A stretch of DNA of 64,000 nucleotides from Pelotalea chapellei (GCF_018531195.1 NZ_JAHDYS010000018.1:1-64000), one strand, 5' to 3'; positions 51,709 to 60,965 are shown, numbered from the stretch's first letter. Notes: generated by a model from the sequence alone, not told the origin. Program-made: numbers and translations.

Positions 51709-52509
51709 ATGAGCACTACATGGCGTAACCATCTGGATCGTGCTGTAGAAGCGGCTCTCAAAGCCGGCAGTTATCAGCGCCACCATTTCGCCACACAGGT
51801 CCGAGTTGAAATGAAGGGGGACAAAGACCTGGTGACTGAGGTTGACCGTGAATCCGAGCGGATGATCGTGGAGCACCTTCTGAGCCATTTTCCGGACAGC
51901 AACATTCTGGCCGAGGAAGGCGCCTATCCTGTGACAGGCTCTTCCCTGCGCTGGATCATTGATCCGGTAGATGGCACGACCAACTATGCCCACAGCTTCC
52001 CCTGGTTCTGCACATCCATAGGACTAGAAGCTGACGCTGAAATGGTTGCCGGCGTAATCTACAACCCGATCTACGATGAGCTCTTTACCGCGACCAAAGG
52101 GGGGGGCGCCTACCTGAACGGACGACAGCTGCATGTATCCGACCATGCTCCCTTGCGGGACTCGCTGCTCGGCACCGGTTTTCCCTATGATTGCGCCAGT
52201 GATCCATCCAATAATTTCGACAGTTTTATTGCCTTTCAAAAAGCTGCCAGGGGTATCCGCAGAGCCGGGGCTGCAGCACTGGATCTTGCCAGCGTGGCGG
52301 CAGGAAGGCTTGATGGTTTCTGGGAATTAAAGCTCAAACCATGGGATGTTGCAGCCGGGCTCCTGATGGTGCGAGAGGCCGGAGGAATAGTGACCAGTTT
52401 CGATGGCTCTGCATACGGTATGACAAACAATCGCATCCTCGCCAGTAATGGCCACATCCATGACGAGATGATAGCCGTACTCGGCATGGTCGCAGGAGGA
52501 ATACAATGA
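51709..52509 (+). CDS. suhB: Inositol monophosphatase family protein (SuhB)
   Basis: 266 aa. Motif order of the family: GDKDLVTEVDRESERMI, ILAEEG (first metal Glu), WIIDPVDGTTNYAHSFPWFC (D-P-x-D-G-T metal motif), GAYLNGR, and KPWDVAAGLLMVREAGG (W-D-x-x-A). It dephosphorylates inositol-1-phosphate and related sugar phosphates. ATG 51709 has GGGAG 7 bases upstream; a longer in-frame reading from 51559 would translate a hairpin-containing leader and is rejected. The next gene starts in the stop codon (ATGA). Confidence 0.9.
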   Translation: MSTTWRNHLDRAVEAALKAGSYQRHHFATQVRVEMKGDKDLVTEVDRESERMIVEHLLSHFPDSNILAEEGAYPVTGSSLRWIIDPVDGTTNYAHSFPWFCTSIGLEADAEMVAGVIYNPIYDELFTATKGGGAYLNGRQLHVSDHAPLRDSLLGTGFPYDCASDPSNNFDSFIAFQKAARGIRRAGAAALDLASVAAGRLDGFWELKLKPWDVAAGLLMVREAGGIVTSFDGSAYGMTNNRILASNGHIHDEMIAVLGMVAGGIQ

Positions 52510-52817
52510 AACGGAAAACCACCGCGCTTCTGCTTAGCGGGCTGATATTGCCGGGACTGGGGCAACTTTTTCTGGGGCGCAAAATTGCCGGTATTGCCCT
52601 GATCATGGCCATGAATCTTCTACTGCTGCTGGCATTGTTTGTGCTTTTGCGAGGAGCATCTCCGTTAATCGCAGCAAAAGTCACCTCTGGGAATCTCAGC
52701 GCCGCAGAAATCACTACCGCACTGGGTGGCGTTGCGGGCTTCGGCAAAGCCCTGCTGGCGGGATTTTTTTTCCTCTGGAGCTTTGCCGTTGTGGACATCC
52801 TTAAAAATGGGGAATGA
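52506..52817 (+). CDS. Small membrane protein coupled to suhB
   Basis: 103 aa. Three predicted hydrophobic helices (TALLLSGLILPGLGQLFLG, IALIMAMNLLLLLALFVLL, AGFGKALLAGFFFLWSFAVV) with the L-P-G-L-G-Q-x-x-x-G motif seen in small TM2-like or DUF-type membrane proteins. No family name can be given with confidence. Coupled to suhB by ATGA overlap; its role is unknown. Confidence 0.7.
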   Translation: MKRKTTALLLSGLILPGLGQLFLGRKIAGIALIMAMNLLLLLALFVLLRGASPLIAAKVTSGNLSAAEITTALGGVAGFGKALLAGFFFLWSFAVVDILKNGE

Positions 52818-52877
52818 AGCACTTTCGACACACATCTTGATGGACATGTGGCGCACCCGCCCCACCATGCCTTTACA

Positions 52878-52907
52878 TTGACAAACAGTGTTTTTATGTG
52901 TGATAGT
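52878..52907 (+). promoter_or_regulatory. Sigma-70 promoter of fabH
   Basis: TTGACA (exact), 18-bp spacer, GATAGT (4 of 6), with the start predicted near 52914, about 49 bases before ATG 52963. Confidence 0.65.
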
Positions 52908-52962
52908 ACTACAGTTTTGCACTTAGTCGGAATAAGTCGCAGCATATGAAATTGGGGAAATT

Positions 52963-53946
52963 ATGATACGTGCGCAGGTTATCGGCAGCGGGGCGTGTTC
53001 ACCGGAACGAGTGATCACCAATGACTTTTTCGAACATCTGGTGCCAGGTGCAGATGAATGGATTTTCTCCCGGACAGGTATCCGTGAACGGCGCTTTGCT
53101 CGCGAGGACCAGGCTACTTCCGACCTGGCAACCCTAGCAGCTTTGAATGCCCTGCAGGCTGCCGGCATTCCGGCCACTGAAATCGACTGCATCGTGCTGG
53201 GGACCTCAACCCCCGATATGAGCCTGCCTGCAACCGCCTGTATCGTTCAGAAAAATATTGGCGCCAGCAACGCTTTTGCCTTTGATATCAATGCAGTGTG
53301 CAGCAGTTTCGTGTATGCCATGGAAGTGGCGGACAACTTCATCCAGTGCGGCAAATACAAGACAATATTGGCCATCGGCGCTGACACCTACTCCAAAATT
53401 CTGGATTTTGACGACAAAACCACCTGCCCTCTTTTCGGCGATGGTGCAGGAGCTGCTGTTCTGCAAGCTACCGATGCGCCAGACAAAGGTATTCTCTGTA
53501 CATACATGCGCAGCGACGGCAATGGCTGGCCCTTGATTCAGGTTCCTTCCTCCGGTTCACGCAAGCCGGTTACTGCCGAAACCATCGCCGCACATGATAC
53601 AACCTTCAAAATGTCCGGCAAAAATGTGTATATGTTTGCCACTGAAGTGATTCCTGAGATCATTCGCACCCTGTGCCAGAAGGCTGGCATCGAGCCTTCC
53701 GACCTGACCTACATCATCCCGCACCAGGCTAACGTTCGTATGATTGATTTCATTTCCAAAAAATTCGGCTATCCCAAGGAACGCTTCCTGCTCAACCTGG
53801 ACCGCTGCGGCAACACATCGGCTGCCTCTGTTGCCCTGGTCATGGCTGAAAACATGAACAACGGCACTATCAAGCCGGGTGACCTCGTACTAACCATGGG
53901 CTTTGGCGGCGGCCTCACCTGGGGTGGCCTGCTGATCCGCTTCTAG
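52963..53946 (+). CDS. fabH: 3-oxoacyl-ACP synthase III (FabH-type)
   Basis: 327 aa thiolase-fold enzyme that condenses acyl-CoA with malonyl-ACP to start fatty acid synthesis. The triad is Cys113 (INAVCSSF), His254 (IIPHQANVRM) and Asn284 (RCGNTSAAS), with the C-terminal GFGGGLTWG. Other blocks (GADEWIFSRTGIRERRF, FGDGAGAAVL) fit FabH. No other fatty acid genes are adjacent, so this could be a second, specialised FabH. GGGGA precedes the ATG. It has its own promoter and terminator. Confidence 0.93.
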   Translation: MIRAQVIGSGACSPERVITNDFFEHLVPGADEWIFSRTGIRERRFAREDQATSDLATLAALNALQAAGIPATEIDCIVLGTSTPDMSLPATACIVQKNIGASNAFAFDINAVCSSFVYAMEVADNFIQCGKYKTILAIGADTYSKILDFDDKTTCPLFGDGAGAAVLQATDAPDKGILCTYMRSDGNGWPLIQVPSSGSRKPVTAETIAAHDTTFKMSGKNVYMFATEVIPEIIRTLCQKAGIEPSDLTYIIPHQANVRMIDFISKKFGYPKERFLLNLDRCGNTSAASVALVMAENMNNGTIKPGDLVLTMGFGGGLTWGGLLIRF

Positions 53947-53974
53947 TCACACATTTTTATTGCAATGCATTGCA

Positions 53975-54008
53975 CGCCTGCTCTGTAATAAGAGCAGGCG
54001 TTTTTTTT
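53975..54008 (+). terminator. Rho-independent terminator of fabH
   Basis: CGCCTGCTCT, loop gtaata, AGAGCAGGCG, then eight T. A perfect palindrome TGCAATGCATTGCA (53961-53974) sits immediately before it. Confidence 0.92.
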
Positions 54009-54043
54009 AAGACAGCTTTTCAAACAGGTGAGAAGGAGCGGGT

Positions 54044-54877
54044 ATGGCGTTTATTTCACGCTGTGCATTCCGGAGACAGGATGTTGCATTGGATGTGGGC
54101 ACGGCAAGCATCAGGCTGGCCGCCGGTTCCAACAGACTGATGAAACAGCCTTCACATTCTTCGGCGGGACACGCACTCCGGGCAGGGGTCATCACAAACG
54201 AAGATACAGCGACGAACCTTCTCAAACCAATGCTCTCCCAAGTAAAAATCTTCGGCATTGTCAGGCCGTGTGTGCTGGCATGCGCGCCCAGCGACGTAAG
54301 CCGGGCGGAACGCGAACTGCTGGTGGGATCAATCATGAAAGCCGGGGCTTCCTCCGTGACAATCATTCCGGAACCATTGGCCGCGGCAGTCGGCGCTGGC
54401 GTCGATGTTTCCTCCCCCTATGCCCATATGATAATCGACATTGGTGAGGGGGTAACTGACTGTGCCGTGATCCGGGAAAGTAAAATCCGCTCCACCTGTG
54501 CCGTACGGGGTGGATGTGCCCAGCTTCGCAGTAAAATTGCCTCCAACTGGTCGCGCAGCGGTTCACTTTCCACGGCCAATGCAGAACAGTTGCTGCGCAG
54601 CAAGGGAATTTCCCTTTCCCCCGTGCATGACGTTGCATCAAACCTCGCCGACGCCATCGCTCTGTTCCTGAAAAATCTTCCTCCCGAATTGGGGTGTGAA
54701 ATCATCGAGAGCGGCATTCGGCTGACAGGAGGAGGAGCTTTGGTGCCAGGCATTTCCAGCCTGATCGAGGACAGAACCGGCATCACCGTCACCACCTCCC
54801 CCACGCCCCTCAGCGACGTAATCGAAGGAGCACGGGCTATCCTGCCGATAGTTGCGGCGCTGAACCGATGGCATTAA
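54044..54877 (+). CDS. Short MreB-like actin-fold protein
   Basis: 277 aa. Actin-superfamily motifs: ALDVGTASIRLAAG (phosphate-1), IIPEPLAAAVGAGV (MreB-type E-P-x-A-A-A-x-G-A-G), MIIDIGEGVTDCAVI (phosphate-2; MreB has D-I-G-G-G-T-T-E), and RLTGGGALVPGISSLI (adenosine). It is about 60-70 residues shorter than MreB, and the G-to-E and T-to-V changes in phosphate-2 depart from the canonical nucleotide loop. It could be a divergent shape or polarity protein, or an inactive paralogue. GGAG precedes the ATG. The stop overlaps the convergent methyltransferase gene by 4 bases. Confidence 0.7.
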   Translation: MAFISRCAFRRQDVALDVGTASIRLAAGSNRLMKQPSHSSAGHALRAGVITNEDTATNLLKPMLSQVKIFGIVRPCVLACAPSDVSRAERELLVGSIMKAGASSVTIIPEPLAAAVGAGVDVSSPYAHMIIDIGEGVTDCAVIRESKIRSTCAVRGGCAQLRSKIASNWSRSGSLSTANAEQLLRSKGISLSPVHDVASNLADAIALFLKNLPPELGCEIIESGIRLTGGGALVPGISSLIEDRTGITVTTSPTPLSDVIEGARAILPIVAALNRWH

Positions 54878-55914
54878 CCTTCAGCCGCCAATCCCTCCCC
54901 TGCCTCTCTGACCCGCAACCCACATTCGGCAAACCTCCCTGCAATAACCGCTGTCGGCAGCCGCTTCTTCCAGCCGGCGTGGAAATGATCGGCCACCAGC
55001 AGCAGGCCACCCGGCTGCAGCAGAGCTGTCAGGTTTTGCGCAATCATCTCCACCTGTGAGACATCCGATATAATCGGACCGCCCAGCAACCCGTTGCAGA
55101 CAATCAAGTCAAATCGCTCTGTAACCGGAGCATTCAACAGGTCGGCCTGCAGAAAGGTAAGACATTTATGGCCGCCCCCGCTGAAAAGCTGCCCGGTAGC
55201 CGCTCGAAAACCGGCCTGCCGTCGGGCGTCGTGTGGAAAACAGCTATGTGCAGCGCACCATACTTCCAAAGGGTCCATTGTCCACCCTTCGACACTACAT
55301 TTATCTACTCTCACTCCACTCTCCAACACCAGTGAAGCAAGTGCATAACTGCTCTCCCCGTCTCCACACGCGGCATCAAGACAGCGCACGGTTTTTAAGG
55401 TGCGCCCCTGCAACCACTCCCGCACGAAGACCGTCTGCCCTGGATAGCGATTGGAACCTGCACCGTAAAATCGCCGAGGCATAAAGGACCAGAAGATGAA
55501 CTTTTCGCGCAGTTCATCATCAGTCAGCAGCGCATCCAGCAGACTTGCGGGAGTACAACAGTGCTTTATAAATTCGGGAAAAGCGGCAACTATCGACGCC
55601 CAACTGGATGCACCTGAAAAAGGTGTGCTGGACAGAATGGGGGGATACCGCAGCACCTTGCGATAGAGCCTCTCGAAAACCGGCCGTATCATGTCAAGCG
55701 GCAGCCAGACTTCGCTCTGGCCACTGATTTCAGAAGTCACGACAAGTCCGGGCGCCGGCCAGGGCGAGGGGCAGAAGGCAACATAGCCAGCGGTGAGAGA
55801 CTTCAAGCGTTGGAGGTCGGGCTGGAATGAGGCTTGATCAATGGTGGGGGAAAAAATCTTGTGGAGATTGGCAGCTGCGTCCCCCGGAAGGGGAGACGCA
55901 GTGAAAACGAACAT
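54874..55914 (-). CDS. CheR-like SAM methyltransferase downstream of mqnE
   Basis: 346 aa. The first half is helical and unrecognised. The second half has the SAM motif VRCLDAACGDGESSYALASL, followed by SVEGWTMDPLEVWCAAHS and ERFDLIVCNGLLGGPII, which together with FYGAGSNRYPGQ resemble CheR-type methyltransferases (C-x-x-G-E-E-x-Y-S-x-A). It starts in the mqnE stop codon (TGATG), so it is co-translated with the menaquinone gene. A role in menaquinone or futalosine metabolism is possible from position, but the sequence does not show it. Confidence 0.7.
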   Translation of the reverse strand: MFVFTASPLPGDAAANLHKIFSPTIDQASFQPDLQRLKSLTAGYVAFCPSPWPAPGLVVTSEISGQSEVWLPLDMIRPVFERLYRKVLRYPPILSSTPFSGASSWASIVAAFPEFIKHCCTPASLLDALLTDDELREKFIFWSFMPRRFYGAGSNRYPGQTVFVREWLQGRTLKTVRCLDAACGDGESSYALASLVLESGVRVDKCSVEGWTMDPLEVWCAAHSCFPHDARRQAGFRAATGQLFSGGGHKCLTFLQADLLNAPVTERFDLIVCNGLLGGPIISDVSQVEMIAQNLTALLQPGGLLLVADHFHAGWKKRLPTAVIAGRFAECGLRVREAGEGLAAEG

Positions 55915-56993
55915 CAGAACGTACGCAGCGGACGGTAGAGTGTATCCCGCTCAACCGGAACCTTATCTGCTTTTTTGATCAGGCGGATGATGCCCTCCTT
56001 TGTCATCGCCTGGGGCGTGACGGCTCCGGCATCATGGCCGATTTTTTCCTCCACGACAGTGCCGTCCAGATCGTTGACGCCGAAAGCCAGTGACACCTGG
56101 GCGATCTTCTCACCCAGCATGATCCAGTAGGCCTTGATATGATGAAAGTTGTCCAGGAAGATGCGGCTGATTGCCAGGGTCTTGAGATCGTCGAGCCCCG
56201 ATGTAGCCTTGATGTCCAGTTTCAGGTCAGAGTTCTCCGGCTGAAAGGCCAGGGGGATAAAGGCCTGGAAACCGCCAGTCTCGTCCTGCAGGGTACGCAG
56301 CATTTCCATGTGCGCCACCCGGTCGGCCGGCTCTTCCACATGTCCGTAGAGCATGGTGGCATTGGTTTTCAACCCGGCCAAATGGGCCGACCGGATGATC
56401 TCCAGCCAGCGGCTGCCCGAAATTTTCTCAGGACAGATTTTCTGGCGAACATCTTCCACCAGTATCTCGGCCCCTCCACCAGGCATCGAGCCGAGTCCCG
56501 CCGCTTTAAGCCGTTCCAGCACTGTCTCGATGTTCAAACCGGAGATGCGCGAAAAATACTCTATCTCTACGGCGGTAAAGGCTTTGATATGCAGCGACGG
56601 TGCAGCCTCGCGCAAGCCGGCCAGCACCTCCTCGTAAAACTCGAAGGCCAGATCCGGGTGCAGGCCACCAACCATGTGGATCTCGGTAGCGCCTTCGGCC
56701 TCAGCCTCGCGTGCGCGTTTGCACATCTCGTCCAGCGCCAGGATATAGGCCCCATCTTCCCCGGTCGTACGGGAAAAAGCACAGAACGCGCAGCGGTTGA
56801 CACAGATGTTGGTGGGATTGATATGGCGATTGACGTTGAAGTACACGTTGCGGCCGTTCTTGCGCTCGTTGGCTACTGCAGCCAGCTTGCCGATTGCCAG
56901 CAGGTCATTTGATTCGAACAGGAAAAGTGCTTCTTCACTGGAGATACGCAGGCCGTCGTGAACTTTTTGTGCGATGGTTTCAAAGGTAGTCAT
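55914..56993 (-). CDS. mqnE: Aminofutalosine synthase MqnE
   Basis: 359 aa radical SAM enzyme that joins S-adenosylmethionine and 3-enolpyruvylbenzoate-derived precursor in the futalosine route to menaquinone. The cluster motif is ICVNRCAFCAF (C-x3-C-x2-C). Other family blocks are HMVGGLHPDLAFEFYEEVLA, GSMPGGGAEI, NATMLYGHVE, and LDGTVVEEKIGHDAGA. Length is usual. It indicates the futalosine rather than the MenF-D-B route here. The methyltransferase gene follows immediately. Its upstream region runs into a 460-base gap before the chemoreceptor gene. Confidence 0.93.
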   Translation of the reverse strand: MTTFETIAQKVHDGLRISSEEALFLFESNDLLAIGKLAAVANERKNGRNVYFNVNRHINPTNICVNRCAFCAFSRTTGEDGAYILALDEMCKRAREAEAEGATEIHMVGGLHPDLAFEFYEEVLAGLREAAPSLHIKAFTAVEIEYFSRISGLNIETVLERLKAAGLGSMPGGGAEILVEDVRQKICPEKISGSRWLEIIRSAHLAGLKTNATMLYGHVEEPADRVAHMEMLRTLQDETGGFQAFIPLAFQPENSDLKLDIKATSGLDDLKTLAISRIFLDNFHHIKAYWIMLGEKIAQVSLAFGVNDLDGTVVEEKIGHDAGAVTPQAMTKEGIIRLIKKADKVPVERDTLYRPLRTF

Positions 56994-57456
56994 GGGGATG
57001 GAGTTTACGGCAAAGCGGAGAGTGGTTCAAGAATTTTATGCCCATCAAGACCCGGCCATCCCCGTAGCAAAGGCCTTCCGACGAGATCAGCGGCACCCTG
57101 CTGTGCTTCTGACAGGAATCATCAGCACATACCAAGAGACAGCAGCAGCTCTCCACAAACACAGGATTGTGCGGGATGATTGCTGTTGCTGTATCTCTGC
57201 CTGCATGCGAGCCACGAGGGACTCCACTAAAAAAGTTTTCTCTGGTTAAAACAGTATCAGAATTTGACACTTCCTCATCAAGAGAGATTCATACTGTTTT
57301 GGACTGAAAGTACCTGATATCGAAACAAAAGATGTTCTAAAAATTTCTATTTTAATGTTGGCAATTCTGCGGTAGTGTGTCTCATTAAAATGAAAAGCTG
57401 TGGTTAAACGTCGCAGACCAGTTTCAGAGATAAATTTCAAAAACTGCTAAAGGGGA
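56994..57456. other. Gap between mqnE and chemoreceptor, with inverted repeat
   Basis: About 460 bases. Short frames on both strands (e.g. 56974-57249) show no recognisable features. At 57248-57300 a perfect 10-bp inverted repeat AAAACAGTAT / ATACTGTTTT encloses a TTGACA box (57264-57269), suggesting a promoter with an operator or a large hairpin. The rest is AT-rich with nothing evident. Confidence 0.5.
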
Positions 57457-59109
57457 ATGAAGAAGATGAGATGGAGAGATCTGAAAATGAGGACAAAGCT
57501 GCTGGCTCTGGTAGCGGTAGGAATCGTAGGGCTGCTCATCGTGGGCACCATGGGTATGATCAATCAGAAGCGCAGCCAAGCCGAACTGCAACTCCTCAAC
57601 AACAGCATTCATCATGTGGCTGAATTCGGTGAAATGAAGAACCGGTTTCTGGCCGCCCGCCTCGATTTGGTCTACATGATGGCCCTCAAGGATGAGGTCA
57701 AGCTGAAAGACAAGTTCGATGACTACAACAAGCAGATCGAGAGCATCCGCACCAGCCTGAAAAAGGTTAATACTGCAGATCTGGCCCCCAAGGAGCAGGA
57801 GCTTGTCACTGTTTTCCGTGAGGGAGTCGAATCCTATTCAATCCAGGGGACCAAACTCGCAACCATGCTGTTGGAGGCCCATAGCACGGGCAATGCTGCT
57901 GCCCTGTCAGAAGCTACTCAGTTCGGGGCAGAAAAAGTAGGCCCCCTGTACACAAAGCCTGCCGAAGCAGTCAGCTCCCTCAACGATATCAATGTCAAGG
58001 AAAGCGAGGAGATATTTGCAGAGGCGGCCACAGCCCACAAACGCCAGACTGTAGTATTGCTTCTTGCCATTATCGCAGCAGTAGCCGGCTCAATCATTAT
58101 CAGTATCGGTATCTCCCGGGGCATTACCCGCGCCCTTGCTGATGTCTTCGAAACCATGGCTGCCATTGCCGATGGAGACTTGCGAGTTCGTTCCGGGATT
58201 ACCTCAACTGATGAAATGGGCATGCTCGGCAACGAGATGAACACCATGGGAGAAAAACTCTCCGGCATCATCAGGAGGCTTTCCGACAACAGCCTCTCAG
58301 TGTCATCAGCGGCCATCCAGATGCATTCCACCGCCGGCCAGATGGCTACCAGCACCGAAGAACTCGCGGCCCAGGCCAGCACCATCGCCACAGCCTGCGA
58401 GGAGATGTCCGCCACCTCAACGGAAATCGCCCGCAACTGTCACAATGCAGCCAATGATTCGGCCAAAGCCAATGAAGCGGCTGAAATGGGAGCCAGGGTA
58501 GTTGACGAAACAGTCAATGTAATGAGCCGGATTGCGGATCGTGTTCGTGACACAGCCCAGACGGTAGAAACACTCGGTTCTCGTTCGGATCAGATTGGTG
58601 AAATTATCGGCACCATTGAAGACATTGCTGACCAGACCAATCTGCTGGCACTCAACGCTGCCATCGAAGCGGCACGTGCAGGAGAACAGGGACGCGGCTT
58701 CGCTGTTGTTGCGGACGAGGTCAGGGCACTTGCAGAGCGGACAACACGGGCAACCAAAGAAATAGGCGCAATGATCAAGTCCATCCAGACCGAAACCAAA
58801 AGTGCGGTCACCGCCATGGACGAAGGTGTACGACAGGTGGAGCAGGGCACTGCAGAAGCGGCCAAATCCGGCGATGCGCTTCGGCACATTCTGGACCAGA
58901 TTGCCAGTGTTACGAATCAGGTCAATCAGATAGCAGTAGCAGCTGAAGAACAAACTGCAACCACAATGGAAATCAACAACAACATTCAACAGATTACTGA
59001 AGTAGCTCACATTACTTCAACATCATCCCACGAAGAAGCAGATGCAGCCAACCAGCTTGCACGGCTTGCCGAAGATCTCAAGGAAATGGTCGAACAGTTC
59101 CGGATATAG
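57457..59109 (+). CDS. Methyl-accepting chemotaxis protein, four-helix-bundle sensor
   Basis: 550 aa. Transmembrane helices at about 15-36 and 198-216 flank an all-helical 4HB_MCP-type periplasmic sensor ([40 protein letters not shown]). HAMP follows, then the signalling hairpin with its conserved tip [20 protein letters not shown]. The ligand is unknown. ATG 57457 abuts AAAGGGG; ATG 57466 (residue 4) has better spacing, so the true start may be there. A bidirectional terminator follows. It ends EQFRI, with no CheR-docking pentapeptide. Confidence 0.92.
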   Translation: MKKMRWRDLKMRTKLLALVAVGIVGLLIVGTMGMINQKRSQAELQLLNNSIHHVAEFGEMKNRFLAARLDLVYMMALKDEVKLKDKFDDYNKQIESIRTSLKKVNTADLAPKEQELVTVFREGVESYSIQGTKLATMLLEAHSTGNAAALSEATQFGAEKVGPLYTKPAEAVSSLNDINVKESEEIFAEAATAHKRQTVVLLLAIIAAVAGSIIISIGISRGITRALADVFETMAAIADGDLRVRSGITSTDEMGMLGNEMNTMGEKLSGIIRRLSDNSLSVSSAAIQMHSTAGQMATSTEELAAQASTIATACEEMSATSTEIARNCHNAANDSAKANEAAEMGARVVDETVNVMSRIADRVRDTAQTVETLGSRSDQIGEIIGTIEDIADQTNLLALNAAIEAARAGEQGRGFAVVADEVRALAERTTRATKEIGAMIKSIQTETKSAVTAMDEGVRQVEQGTAEAAKSGDALRHILDQIASVTNQVNQIAVAAEEQTATTMEINNNIQQITEVAHITSTSSHEEADAANQLARLAEDLKEMVEQFRI

Positions 59110-59192
59110 CTGAAAATTAGTTTACCACGGACATCAGAGAGCACTCCTCTCCCAGGGAGTACTTGAAAGATATAAACCATAAACATTCACAC

Positions 59193-59232
59193 AAAAAAAG
59201 GAGCCCCCACTTTCGTGAGAGCTCCTTTTTTT
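59193..59232. terminator. Bidirectional rho-independent terminator
   Basis: AAAAAAAGGAGC, loop, GCTCCTTTTTTT; it serves the chemoreceptor gene (plus) and hcp (minus). Confidence 0.9.
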
Positions 59233-59257
59233 GTTGCTGCTGTAAACCTCTTTCCGA

Positions 59258-60859
59258 TTATCCCAGAATAGCTTTGAGGTCTGCTTCTGCTGTTGTGATT
59301 GGGCCGATGTTGAAGTTCTCCACCAGGAAGTTGAGTATGTTTGGTGTGATGAACGCGGGAAGTGTCGGTCCGAGTTTGATGTTCTTGATGCCCAGGTGCA
59401 GCAGGGTCAGCAGGATGACAACCGCTTTCTGCTCGTACCAGGAGAGCACCATCGAGAGCGGCAGGTCATTTACGCCGCATTCAAATGCGCCGGCCAGGGC
59501 CACGGCGATCTGGATCGCAGAGTAGGCATCGTTGCACTGACCGATATCCAGCAGACGTGGAATACCGCCGATATCGCCGAAGTCGAGCTTGTTGAAGCGA
59601 TACTTGCCGCAGGCCAGGGTCAGGATGACGGTGTCCTTGGGGGCTTTCTCAGCGAACTCGGTGTAGTAGTTGCGGCCGGATTTTGCGCCGTCGCAGCCGC
59701 CCACCAGGAAGAAGTGCTTGATGTCGCCGGACTTGACCGCGGCGATGACCTTGTCGGCTACGCCGAGAACTGCGTTGTGTCCGAAACCGGTCAAGATCTC
59801 CTGCCCCGGATTCTCGGGCAGCCCCGGGCATTCCAGAGCTTTATTGATCACTGCAGAGAAATCCCATCCGTCGACATGCTTGACACCAGGCCATGCAACG
59901 AGTCCCCAGGTAAAGAGACGGTCGGTGTAGGAGTCGCTTGGACGCTGGATGCAGTTGGTATTGAAGATAATCGCGCCGGGGAAGTTAGCGAACTCCTTGG
60001 CCTGATCCTGCCATGCGCCGCCGAAGTTGCCTACGAGGTGGCTGTACTTTTTGAGGCCGGGATAACCGTGTGCAGGCAGCATTTCACCGTGGGTGTATAT
60101 GTTGATGCCCTTGCCTTCAGTCTGCTTGAGGATCTCTTCCAGCATCTTCAGATCATGGCCGGAAACCAGGATTGCTTTGCCGGATTTGGTGCCGAGCTGT
60201 ACCGGTGTTGGTACCGGGTGGCCGTAGGTATCGGTGTGGGCGGCATTCAGGAGTCCCATCACGGTCAGGTTGTGCTTGCCGCACTCCATGGCCAGGCCGA
60301 CAACATCCATCAGGCCGGCGCTGGCATTGGTGGTTGCTGCCAGGGCCTTCTGGAAGAAAGCCATCACCTCATCATCGGTCCTTCCCAGAATCATGGCGTG
60401 ATCCATGTAAGCTGCCATGCCCTTCAGGCCGTACATGAGGATTTCGATTACGGAGCGGATGTCTTCGTTAACATGCTGGGTATTTATGCCGTGCTGCTCT
60501 CCCTGGTTGACCATACCGGCCAGATCTTCAGCCGGCTTCCAGTCAGCAACCGGGTTAGCGATAGCGGAACCGTAGGCTGCCTTGGCTTTTTCCTTCAACT
60601 CGTAGCACTGCTTGATCATACCGCCAATGCGGGCCGGCTCGAAGTCAACGTTGGTAACGGTGGTGAAGAGCCCTTCAATAGTGAAACGATCGATCTCTGC
60701 GTTACGGCCGATTTTGTCGGCATACAGCGCCAGGCTTTTGAGGCCGTAAATCAAATGATCCTGAAGAGCAGCAACATCGGGCTTCTTGCCGCATACACCT
60801 GAAATGTTGCATCCGGTTCCATTTGCTGCCTGCTCGCATTGATTACAAAACATACTCAT
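59258..60859 (-). CDS. hcp: Hybrid cluster protein (hydroxylamine reductase)
   Basis: 533 aa cytoplasmic iron-sulfur protein. The N-terminus MFCNQCEQAANGTGCNISGVCGKK gives C-x2-C-x8-C-x5-C for the [4Fe-4S] cluster of class I Hcp proteins, followed by GHDLKMLEE, IYTHGEMLPAHGYP, NFGGAWQDQAKEFANFPG, NTNCIQRP and a GCDGAKSGRNYY block around the hybrid cluster. Hcp reduces NO or hydroxylamine and repairs or signals nitrosative stress. GGGAGGA is 6 bases before ATG 60859. An operator-like palindrome lies upstream (60952-60965). Confidence 0.95.
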   Translation of the reverse strand: MSMFCNQCEQAANGTGCNISGVCGKKPDVAALQDHLIYGLKSLALYADKIGRNAEIDRFTIEGLFTTVTNVDFEPARIGGMIKQCYELKEKAKAAYGSAIANPVADWKPAEDLAGMVNQGEQHGINTQHVNEDIRSVIEILMYGLKGMAAYMDHAMILGRTDDEVMAFFQKALAATTNASAGLMDVVGLAMECGKHNLTVMGLLNAAHTDTYGHPVPTPVQLGTKSGKAILVSGHDLKMLEEILKQTEGKGINIYTHGEMLPAHGYPGLKKYSHLVGNFGGAWQDQAKEFANFPGAIIFNTNCIQRPSDSYTDRLFTWGLVAWPGVKHVDGWDFSAVINKALECPGLPENPGQEILTGFGHNAVLGVADKVIAAVKSGDIKHFFLVGGCDGAKSGRNYYTEFAEKAPKDTVILTLACGKYRFNKLDFGDIGGIPRLLDIGQCNDAYSAIQIAVALAGAFECGVNDLPLSMVLSWYEQKAVVILLTLLHLGIKNIKLGPTLPAFITPNILNFLVENFNIGPITTAEADLKAILG

Positions 60860-60923
60860 TGTTGATCCTCCCTCGTGTGATGTACTTGCTGAATAAGTGG
60901 TTTAGTGTGCGTCATGTGAATGG

Positions 60924-60965
60924 AGCATAGGGCACTCTTGATCCACTTTGCTTGACGTCGGTCAA
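60924..60965 (-). promoter_or_regulatory. hcp promoter with FNR/HcpR-type operator
   Basis: Perfect dyad TTGAC-N4-GTCAA (60952-60965) and, on the minus strand, a -10 box TATGCT (60929-60924). With a start 7 bases after the -10 (about 60917), the dyad centre is at -41.5, the class II activator position of CRP/FNR-family regulators. No -35 box of quality is present, as expected for an activated promoter. Confidence 0.7.

Noticed and set aside
56139-56912. 257-aa open frame on the plus strand
   Set aside because: Antisense to mqnE.
56974-57249. 91-aa frame before the chemoreceptor gene
   Set aside because: Begins inside antisense mqnE, has no ribosome site and no recognisable features.
57374-57392. 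Sigma-54-like TTGGCAATTCTGC before the chemoreceptor
   Set aside because: Spacing between GG and GC is too short.
59396-60802. 468-aa open frame on the plus strand
   Set aside because: It lies wholly antisense to hcp, which has strong family support; no motifs or ribosome site.
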